Of a stretch of DNA of 63,295 nucleotides, positions 54,001 through 63,295 are shown piece by piece (position 1 is the stretch's first letter; each line of letters opens with the position of its first letter). The stretch is taken from assembly GCA_002751075.1 (NCBI GenBank), contig NAOQ01000024.1:112549-175843 (forward strand). Direction: 5' to 3'. Below the pieces are notes generated by a model that was not told the origin of the DNA, searched no databases, and saw only the letters and a program-made list of their open reading frames with translations. The position numbers were made by a program, and so were the translations under genes. Origin of the DNA: Ichthyophonus hoferi. Its lineage: Eukaryota; Opisthokonta; Ichthyosporea; Ichthyophonida; Ichthyophonidae.

Positions 54001-57000
54001 AGTATGTAGGATAGTATGAATGTATGTAGGATAGAATGTATGATAGTAGGTATGATAGTATGATAGTATGCAAGAAAACCAGAGTTAGAAATATACAGAC
54101 TTGTACATGCGTATTTCCAGTAGACACTCAAATAATTAGATGGGGAGACCCAAGAAAGAACCACTCACCTGTGAGTTAACTACAGCCAGTCCCAGATATT
54201 GGCCAATGGTATAGAACTGAGCCTCCAACTTAGCCCTGTAGGTGAATATATTCAGAACACTTACACGTTATGGGACACTGAGACCACCTTCTAGCACTAG
54301 TACCATCATAGGCCAGGTTGAGAGGTACAATTCATGCAATGTAATACCTTATCGTCTGTATGTGATGTGATTCTGACGTCATGCATACACAGATACCACA
54401 GTTTATTGCAATATTTCAAATATTATGGTCATTGGTGTAGGTCAATAGTAAATCACACATTCTTACTGCTGGATATTAAAGGTAGAGATAATAAAGGTAT
54501 AGAGAGGTCAGGGGCTCTACCTGAACACCTGTTGGTACTTAGTAAGGCGGGTGGGCGAGGGGGAGAAGGGAAGCGACTCCCACACAGAGAAGGGCCGAGG
54601 GCTGAAGAAACCATTATTACCAGGATCAAAGAGGAGTGGGACATTGTACTCGTTGGCATACATGGTCCAACAGTCAGTGTGTTGTAGTTTGGTTAGCTGC
54701 TCGCTTACTAGGGCACAGGAGGGATGAGGGTAGCGGCAGGTAAGTAGATATGACGTACATATGACGTAGTGCTCAGGAGACTAAAAAGGTACCACTAAGC
54801 GAATAAATAGATAAATATCTTCATGTTCACATATGCTCTATCTGATTGGTTGTAGCCATGACAACCTACCTTCTGTAAACCAGGCCCGTGCCACTCCCTC
54901 CCCTGTACCAGGCTCATTCCTAAACTTGATATCCATATACGCTGTAGACATAGGCCCCCATGAGTGGTCCACTAAAAAACCTCTCTAGGTTAAAATATAA
55001 TGCCCGAGGGACAACATCCCTTAAAATATAATGCATAGTATGATTGGTTCAGTAAAGTCTATCTAGGAACCAAGGCTCTTATAAAACACGTTTTAAACCA
55101 CCAGAAGGTGGAACATTACACAGAGGCCAGCCCAGCCCACTATACCACCTACCCTACCTCCTCTGCCCATCCTTCTCAGCCCTAGTCGTGCTAGGCCATC
55201 GTCCAGAATGGCTGTACGGCGAGTCTAGGAGACACAGTCAGTTAGAGAGGTAGATATAGTGGGTAGAACGAGGTATCAGAGAGAGATATATTCCATGTAT
55301 AACATTTACAAGCCCCCGGCCAGAAGGGGCTCCCAGTGTTATAGGTTGGCATGTACTGCCTTCACAGATCTAACCGGTGTTTAAGCGCATTATAGGGTCC
55401 ATATCTACCCTCTCTCTATTACAGAGGGGTCTTACAACTACCACCTATCCTTCCTTGCCCTCTACAGCCCCCCACCCACCCCCCTACTTACCCTAATATA
55501 CCAGGTCCTCTCTGACTCCTGTAGTCGTCCCATAAAATAGCGAATACACTGCGCCTTATCCTCATAATGAGCCACCTGGGCCCCAAAATTGTCCCTCTCC
55601 ATCCCCAGGGAGGAGAGAAACTAGATGAGAGAGCAAGATATTAATATAAAGGGGGGTGTAGTAGGGAGTGACAGACAGCCTACCATGGTTGCTAGGTCTA
55701 TATATGGTTATTACTCTTATATCGGACACATTGAACAAATTGAGGGACGTCATTCAATCGGCTTATACTCCTTCCTCGCAGTTGACATGAATAAAAGAAA
55801 TGCTGATATAATTTAAAATAGCGAACATATTGGGTGAAAGAAACTATTAAATGATCGCATAGGAGTGGTGGAATAAAACAAATGAGAACACATATATAAG
55901 GAAGGAATATGAGTGGCAGCATAAAAATAAAACGAAGTAAAGTAATGAAATATATCAATAAGGCTATATGTATAACAGAATACAGGGCCAGACACCACAG
56001 GAGCGAAAGAGCCAAGGGCATTAAAGAACACAGGTGGGTTCACAGGAACCACCAGACAGAGGCCACATATAATCGTCACACTAGTGTATATGTATAGGTG
56101 TAGGTATGTAGAGGGTTGGGGAATGGCTGCCTTATCTCGCCTCAAGAAATCCCCTCATAACCGACAGACAGGCAAAAGTAATGTAACAAGAGATGGGCTG
56201 CAATGCATGTTTCACCTAGCTATGATCCCATTCACCCTCCTAATAGCTAATATATATATATATGTATGTATGTATAGGTATATACCCTCACTCTTCCAGG
56301 AATCAGAGAACTGGTTGCTAACATTAAATAGTGATAATAGTTATAATTTACACGGTAGTAGAGCATCCCTTACTGATCAGTCTCATGGTACAATATCCAC
56401 ATTAACAACTAGGCGACTCAATGCATTGCTATTACCTCCTACCTATATATATATATATATATATATACATAGGAAGGAGCTACCAGCAGGGGGGTTGCGG
56501 GTTACATACCCTTTTGGCCATAAGGAACAGTGACAGCTGCCAAGACCTACACATGGTGGCAATGGTCAGAGTGTCCAGGCCTACAGACTGTAGTGATAGT
56601 CCCTGCGGTATCTATTACCACCCCCAAAGATTAGAGGTAGGCTAAGGGTACTGGCCCTGCTATAGGCTACCACCATCCAAATACTAGCATACTAGCATAC
56701 TACTACACTATTATACTACCATACTATACTATCATAGTGGTATGTTACCATACTACCCCGCCCAGAGACAGATAGAGAGGCAAGGACTAGTCCCTCCCTT
56801 ACATACATGCTATACATCATATATGTATTGTAAGAGCTCTCCTCTACAGCCCTTAAATACACTTCAGTACAGCCCTCAGTATAAAGGAAAGGCCATGTAT
56901 ATGAAACCAAGAAAACACCAATTGTAAAACAAAACAATTACAAATAACAAAACATATAGCAAACCTGTAAGACAAAAGATCAGACAACAATAGAACGTAT

Positions 57001-60000
57001 ACATTAAATTATATACTACCCGTCTACTGGGTCATTAATATGTCATGACTCTACACCAATGTCACCCCACTACTCCCTCTCCCTCTCAATCACTCACCCT
57101 GCCCTCCCATTGTGTCAATGGACTTAAGGGAAGGAGATGGTCTAGGGTCAGTAGGTTATCACCAAGGATGTCGCCCACATGCGGCCCCAGTTCACAGGTT
57201 AGGCCCCTCTTCTCATAGTGGAAACTGCAGTCTGCTGCATTAAGAAGGAGACACTATTAGTCCCTACACCGATGGAATGATTACCATGGTTACCATATAG
57301 TACAGGATGAGGAAGAGGAGGCCCAACATGAGCACATATATGTATGTAGGGATGTATGTGGTTGACGAATCGTTATAAAATGCCTTGCCAAGCTAAGAAA
57401 CTATCTGAAAGAACATGAGAAAGAGGAGATGATTGGATGAATAATTGTACCTGGAGGGAAAATGTGACGATTAACACGAGATTGTTGTGCAATCTTGATG
57501 TTGGTTGGATCGGCACTATTATCTCTGCATCAATCATATACTATCAGCATGGTCCATAGGGACACACTCTTGCAGCTAATGGGAAAGACCAACCAGGTGG
57601 GCACTGGTATTTATATATGGAAGGTCGCAAACCACTCGGCGCTCTAGCGTATAGCTCTAGCGTATAGCTCTAGCGTATATATAGTGCATACTTACAAGCA
57701 GGGGCAGGGGAGGAAGGAGGACCCAATAAACTACAAACATATCCACACACCCACACCACACAGGCCAACACATTAAGGAATCATAGATCTAGCAGCAGAG
57801 AAGGGTACCTGACAGGCAACTCTGTATGATCTGCCTCGACATTGGCCAAGGGGCCATATGGAAGGAGTCGACTATTGGTTGAGAACCTAGATAGAGAGTA
57901 TAATTGTTCTATTAGAATATTAGAGAGAGAAGATAGTAGGACGCAATAGAATGCTATATATAGCTATAGTGGGCCCAGGAGGGGAGAGCCACAGCAAACA
58001 AGATTGTAAACAATGCAGGAAATCAACCAGTGCCTATCTTATATATCTAACCAGCCCTGGGCCACACATCAGGGCTCTACCTTCGAAGCATATACAGGAT
58101 ACCATCAATAACATGAGCCAAATGCTCAAAGCCTCCAATGTTGACGGCAGGCCTGGCATAGGCGCCCACCTCATGCTGAATGCGGGCCAGACTCAGGAGG
58201 TATTCCTGGAAGTTACTGCCTCTATCGTTTGTCCTACCCAGGTTGGCCCGCTCACTGTAGGGTAGTATAGGGTACAGGTAAAGTTAATACAACATAGGTA
58301 TAGGTGAGACATGAGACAACACTCATCCACTAGCGGGGGGGTATGCTTACAGGGAATATGTCCTTGGTACGAGCTTGAGAAAGAAGGAGGAAAGGTATAA
58401 GACAAAATAAAGACAATAAAGACACACTACATTTGCCCTGCACAGTAAGTAAGATATATAATACCAATTTCCTTTATAAAGGCCGCTAGCAGGCGCTGGT
58501 ATCATAACAATATATACTCTAATATCCCCCTCCCCTACTTCAACTCTTTTTAGACCAGTATTTCCGTTTGGTTCACATACAGGGCAGCCAGGGCAGGAGA
58601 GAATCATCCACATGTAGTATATGTAATAAAATATGCAAACACCTACGTGAAATAGGCAGTACGGAGCTGTGCTTCTGTAGGATTCATGACGGTAGCCAGC
58701 CATTGCCAAGTCCCCTCTAGGTGCTGTCGGCACAGTCTCTCTAGTGTGGTTCTGCAGGGCTCAGTCTACCCACCAATCATCATCAGGATTCTACTTAGAT
58801 TGTACGATAAACACCACCTTTATCTAATACAAATACTTCAGATTAATTGCACCCTCATATAAAAACCAAACATATGTCTACAAGTAAAAGGTATTTTAAT
58901 TGACCTATCCAAGTAGTTCATAGAACATATTCAGATCTATAAATAAAACTGGGTGCAGCCCAATCAAACCATGAGTTCCGCAACCATCCAATAGAAATAC
59001 ATAGCCAAACTTATCGCGTACCTCCAGAGGGGGCCCAGCAGGGTGATGAAGGACACTAAGCTGATGATGCCAGCCGCAACTAGCAGGGCCAGGCCCTAGG
59101 GTAAAGCCTGTCACCACATCTACCATCTCCTTGACTATACGACTCCATACAGAAGACAGGCGCTTAACAGTAATGTCTGGGCTGCATCCTCCATGCGTGG
59201 CCCACCGTAGCATTTTTTCGGATAACTGATTAATAGTCCCGGCCTGCATCCAAATATAAGTAATATAATACAGTAGAATGTAAGTAATATAATACAGCAG
59301 GCCAGTAAATGTCGTGGGAAAAAAAGGATGAGCAGAGAGTGGGTGAAGGAAGGGCAGAGAGAGGGTCTTAATAGTCACTGTGCTATTAGCTATTAATTAT
59401 AATGTCACTGTGCTATTAGCTATTAATTATAATGTCTTCCGTTATAAACACTCATGGGTAGCCAATGTCCTGTACCTGCACCATTCTGGATAGCCCACTC
59501 TGTGCTGCTTTCACCCTACCCGCTAGAAAGTCAGTGGTCTGCCAGAAGATCCTCTCTGTGTTGTAGAAACTCTACACCAAGGTAGAAGGTTAGCCTATCA
59601 CGTGACCATTCTTCTCCAATCAAGAGTGTGCGATTACATCAACTGCATAAGGTAGCATGCAAAGGAACCAGTGGTATGATTGGTCTGTATACAGGGTGTG
59701 ATCCTCCACCAATTATCCCTCATAAACCTGCAAACGTACCTGTCGTTCGTTGGTAAAACCCACTGGTTGGGCAGCACCCACCATGACTGGATAGATAATG
59801 GCCCGGCCCACCTCCCCTAGCTCCTGCAGGCACTCTACTGTAAGCACCCAGCCCTATGTTTACTGAGGACTTTCAGACCAGACCCTGTCCACATTGTCAC
59901 CTCTCACCATACAGGGCTCTTGATTAATAGAATCATCCAGTTGAACCACCGCCTATGATTGTACAATTGCTTGATGATTCTTAGTCAATCAAATATTATA

Positions 60001-63000
60001 TATACATATTAGGATATAACCGCCATATGCAAACCTAAAGACATAGAGACATCTTAAAACAGACACCCACCTGGACTGCAAGTAAAGGAAAGTGTGTAAA
60101 GACCAGTCTACATCTTGCCCATAACAAGCGCTGTTCACCAGATTCTCCCTTTTCTTGAGTGGTTGGCATGGCCCTCACCCCGACACAGCGCGTCACAAAT
60201 ATCCTCACCACCGCTGTACTTAAGGTTAGAATGTTGTCTACACGGCCAAGCTCACAGCTATATACTGTAGTAATGCATACTAACAGCAAAGCCTAGCCAG
60301 GGCTATCATGGGTGAACCATCCAGCCCTGCCCTATTCCCTATCTCCCATAACGGCCCCTGACCAATACCGGCTCATTCACCATCTATTGCATGTAGCCCC
60401 CACCCTGCTACTCATTACTGGTCCTATTTTCATGATACAGAACCTATGAACAGCATTTAACGCCTAAAAATACACAGTCATGACGTCAACACACCCAATT
60501 GTTACTTCTGAGGCCCTCTACTATTCTACTATTATAGAAATACATGTAGTACTTAATGTAAAAACATGCACAAGCCAGTATAAACCAGTTTTTAAATACG
60601 CTATACCGATAAGATATATATACTAAAACAAAATTAAAAAAACCACTTTCTCCATGTTATTCAATAACCCATTAAAAGAACACAAAGGGCCCAACTGGTT
60701 TATGGGCAACATACAAACAACAATGTGGCTTCATTGCTACCATCAAACTATTTGTTGTGACAGGAGACAGAAGGGAAGGTGTTACAGGTATGTTGCGACT
60801 GACCTTGTACAAACTGCTTGACAGCCTCCATGACAGGGTAGATACCTGGGGAGAACTCTACAGAGAGGGGTGGGGTGGGGTTAAGAGAGTTCTAAGGGAC
60901 ATACTGCTAGGTGAGGGTAATATGTAGTGCAATACTTCAGACCATTACAATAATAGGAACAGTAATTAAGGCTGTCAAAATATCCAATTTTGAAAGCAAA
61001 ATTTTCACATTAAGAGCAGTCAATGGTTAAAATCAAGGGGAAAAAAAAGTAGAGTATAGGAATACAATCATCAAATGCATATACATCCACTACGTTAAAA
61101 TCTAAAACATGGGTGACAGACGAACATAATGGCTTACCATTGGCGGTATTCTTAGAGACCATGGCCTCATCCAGTAAGGTCAGGATCTGAGCAGCCATAT
61201 ATGTGTTAATTTGAGCCCACTAGATATACTGCAATATACAGGCACAACTCAACCTGCCATGGTAACTCAGGCCACTTAGCACACCAGTATACATATACAT
61301 ATATATCACTGGGGCAGACATGGGCCCCTAATACAACCCGTAGGCATACCTAGATATACCTAGATATAGCTAGATATACATAGATATACCCATATATACC
61401 TGGGTATATCCATACTAACCAACCCTCACCTTGTCTAGAAGATTCAAATCGGCATCATCCCAGCACAACAATGCATTAACAAATATATCCAGATTGATGG
61501 CCGAGTCCTGCAGTGCATAGATATCATCGGCTGCTATCATCACAGGGGGCCTGTCTCCCTCCTCCTCTCTGAGGTCCTTAGGGTCCTGAACCCCACCTAC
61601 TATTAGCCCCAGATATGGGTGGACTGCAACAAGCAATCTACGTCTATCATCAATGATAGCAAGGTGGAGGCCAGGGCCTCGCACAAAGCCAACTGCTGCA
61701 ATGGCCTTATTATATATAGAACGGAGGATATGGGCAGGTCCCAGTCACCACCACCCCCACCAAAGTACACCTTAATGTAGAGGTCTAGGGAATGGTTAAT
61801 AGAAAACATACATGCATACAGTCCTTCAGTAGTATCAAAGCTTACCAAAAGATTAAACCCAACGCATCTATATATAAGCTGTTATGTACTCAATGATACT
61901 TATACCAAACAAAACTACTCACACCTCAGGGGCCTTGCCCACACACTAAGGTTAGATTGTATTCCACTACGGTGGGTCAGTCCCACCCTACCCCCCTAGA
62001 AGATTAGGGCAGAGCACTGTACCTGATAGTCCCTGTTGGCCCCCTTCTTGTCCATCTTCGTGTCCTGGGGGCCTTTATACGGTGTCCTACCAGCCAATAG
62101 GGTAGCTTGAAGGCTGGGCCATGTAATCAGCAAGTTAACTGCCCAATCATATGCTGTCTCGGCTGCCTGGTCTATTTCTCCTGTGGTGGCAATACTCTTT
62201 TAGCATATTAACCAATCACACCAGCCTGATAAGCCGTCTACCCTATATAAGGGCAGTGTATGACGTATGTATAAAATACTGGGTCGTTGTTGCACCTCCC
62301 CTAGCCTTGCTATAGCGTTCGATGCCAGAATCAAAAGGATCTGACGTCATAATGCAGTCATACCCCTCACATAGGACCACTATAACTACCCAATAACTTA
62401 CCTTTTCGGTTGCTAGGAGACTCAGGACCCTCCGAGGCCCCAGGGTTGAGGGGATTCAATGGGGGTCCACCCGGCTTTGCCATGTTTGTTGGCTTTTCAT
62501 CGGTTCCCTGCAATCAAATATTGTTAATTATTACCAAGTGGTTGCCATGGTGACATACTCCAATCCCAGCCCTACGTTCTAATAGGCTGTATAATAGCAG
62601 CCCACACAAGTCGACACTACCATAGAGCCCACATACACACAGGTAATACATCTAACCTAGATGTGGCCAAAGGAAACCAAAAGAGTAAAGACATGGTATA
62701 GGCAGCTATACAAAGTCAGGGCCCCTGCCTGCCCTATAGCCCCACCCTATCCAACCCTGTTTATATAGGGTATAGGGTCCCAGAGATGCACCTACCTCCT
62801 GCTGGGCTTTGACTCGCTGGAAGGTGGCCTGGGAATAACACATGGTGACAAACCTAAACACCAAGGAGAGAGGGTGAGGGTGACTCAACCAACTCTAGGG
62901 CTAGACCAATGTGGTATGTTCATTTAATATGCCACCAATCATATACTAAAGAAGTAAGGTACCTGAAGAGGCAGGACTCCTGATTGGCGTTGATGTGGGT

Positions 63001-63105
63001 TACCATATCAGGATAGATTGTCGCCAGCAATCCAGTCATAATGGCCCCTTCTGCCCTGCTCATAGACCGCCACCAGCACAGTTTGGACGATAGGAGGTGG
63101 AGGGG
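51038..63105 (-). CDS. UBR5-like HECT E3 ubiquitin ligase, 5' end outside window
   Basis: Exons, 5' to 3': 63105-62963, 62853-62796, 62507-62402, 62180-62023, about 61695-61430, 61219-61138, 60857-60804, 60279-60071, 59823-59740, 59571-59476, 59243-59124, 59095-59022, 58751-58647, 58254-58081, 57886-57809, 57524-57451, 57234-57098, 55620-55492, 55224-55158, 54941-54870, 54707-54521, 54235-54169, 53709-53617, 53328-53238, 52932-52868, 52651-52561, 52417-52362, 52269-52149, 51750-51593, 51130-51038; about 1100 residues in view. The last 365 residues are a HECT domain: KFRNEPGTGEGVARAWFTEV, IGQYLGLAVV, YLLDRPIHWSDLAYYD, ending LPSAAVCGQTVTIPLYSDKE with the catalytic Cys, and Phe at position -4. 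Upstream pieces fit UBR5 in order (INLDIFVNALLCW, TWQWLATVMNPTEAQLR, EYLLSLARIQHE). UBR5 family members extend ubiquitin chains in the nucleus and cytosol. The UBR box and UBA would lie outside the window. The MLLE insertion is missing. Divergent paralogue or ortholog is open. Confidence 0.82.
53925..54075. repeat. Degenerate GTATGTAGGATA-type minisatellite
   Basis: Units of about 8-14 bases built on TATGTAGGATAG recur over about 150 bases in an intron of the HECT gene. The copies are imperfect. The two minus-strand Tyr/Leu/Ser-rich frames read across it are products of the repeat. Confidence 0.75.
55621..57097 (-). other. Long 1.5-kb intron of the HECT gene
   Basis: This is by far the longest intron of the gene; most others are 60-500 nt. 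It holds a TATG run near 56260, a TA run at about 56443-56467 and an irregular TACTAGCATAC repeat at about 56680-56755. No nested gene was recognised. Confidence 0.6.
57641..57679. repeat. Three copies of a 13-bp unit
   Basis: The unit GCTCTAGCGTATA is repeated three times head to tail in an intron of the HECT gene. Confidence 0.9.
59096..59123 (-). other. Candidate 28-nt intron of the HECT gene
   Basis: Between the codons for SRIVKEM and GLALLVAAG lie 28 bases that begin GTAGAT and end TTTACCCTAG. The downstream exon must be read in the frame that ends TGGAG so as to join the next exon in phase 2. The upstream frame would join it out of phase. Removing these 28 bases restores the frame and gives a spacing equal to that of human UBR5 as I remember it. 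A one-base sequence error is the alternative. Confidence 0.5.
59374..59433. repeat. Perfect 30-bp tandem duplication
   Basis: The 30 bases at 59374-59403, starting GTCACTGTGCTATTAGCTAT, are repeated exactly at 59404-59433 in an intron of the HECT gene. Confidence 0.95.
61346..61412. repeat. TAGATATACC-type short tandem repeat
   Basis: Imperfect units of about 10-11 bases (TAGATATACC, TAGATATAGC and variants) recur just downstream of the exon ending at 61430 on the minus strand, inside the intron. Confidence 0.75.
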
Positions 63106-63295
63106 CTGCAATCATTAAGGGCATCAGTACCAGTCCTAGGCCATGCATAGCACACACTACCTTAAGCTTCATTTAATAGCTACCAGTCTAAATGGTAAGA
63201 GATACACCTCTCTCTCTAATAACATAACAGTGTGTATATGTACGTGTGTATGTATGCATGTATGTATGTATGTATGTATGTATGTATGTATGTAT
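63106..63295. other. Intron of the HECT gene and TATG repeat at the edge
   Basis: The minus-strand exon starting at 63105 has a TTGCAG acceptor, so the gene continues beyond the right edge. The last 45 bases are a TATG/GTAT tetranucleotide run. Confidence 0.75.

Noticed and set aside
53823-54164. 113-codon Tyr/Leu/Ser-rich minus-strand frame
   Set aside because: It is a translation of the degenerate GTATGTAGGATA minisatellite in an intron of the HECT gene.
58340-58375. Possible small exon of the HECT gene encoding RTKDIFP or SYQGHIP
   Set aside because: No frame of it fits the phases on both sides, while the exons 58751-58647 and 58254-58081 join directly in phase 2.
59000-59100. Transmembrane helix in the HECT protein (GLALLVAAGIISLVSFITLL)
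   Set aside because: UBR5-type ligases are soluble, and the segment occupies the place of an ordinary helical stretch. I treat the hydrophobicity as core packing, not as a membrane anchor.

Overview
The window is eukaryotic and almost certainly animal. It is AT-rich, and every gene is cut into many exons, mostly 50-200 nt, by short GT-AG introns of about 60-500 nt. The products are animal housekeeping and regulatory proteins: the telomere nuclease Apollo, a GRIP golgin, mitochondrial Obg GTPase MTG2, Cactin, DNAJC17 and a UBR5-type HECT ligase. Compactness, AT richness, simple repeats and N gaps fit an early-branching animal such as a demosponge. That taxon is inference; no marker in the window decides it. 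I saw no bacterial genes, CRISPR array, tRNA, rRNA or retroviral/LTR element.

Layout. 1-1658: AT-rich with one short coding-like patch. 1659-8761 (-): DCLRE1B/Apollo, 12 exons, about 802 aa. 8762-13050: intergenic, with a 76-bp tandem duplication and an unassigned, less AT-rich patch near 10-11.3 kb. 13051-23403 (+): GRIP-domain golgin (GOLGA4-like), 17 exons, about 1594 aa. 24103-26439 (-): MTG2, 5 exons, about 421 aa, tail-to-tail with the golgin. 27590-34384 (-): unrecognised 10-exon gene, about 380 aa, with an assembly gap inside and an E2F/CCAAT-like promoter upstream. 36625-45780 (-): CACTIN, 16 exons, about 889 aa. 46384-50084 (+): DNAJC17, 8 exons, about 331 aa, head-to-head with CACTIN. 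51038 to beyond the right edge (-): UBR5-like HECT ubiquitin ligase, at least 30 exons in view, 5' end missing.

The gene models were built by hand. For nearly all of them, exon lengths, splice sites and reading-frame phase agree from exon to exon, which is the main support for the coordinates. Family assignments rest on remembered human protein sequences; no search was run.

The most interesting points are: a divergent promoter shared by two spliceosome-associated genes (CACTIN and DNAJC17); a candidate 28-nt intron in the UBR5-like gene; absence of the MLLE insertion from its HECT domain; an unrecognised gene behind an E2F-like site; a 12-nt micro-exon and two GC-AG introns; a 9-residue RDSR repeat expansion in Cactin; and a scattered CCAATCA/TGATTGG heptamer that looks over-represented in introns and intergenic DNA.
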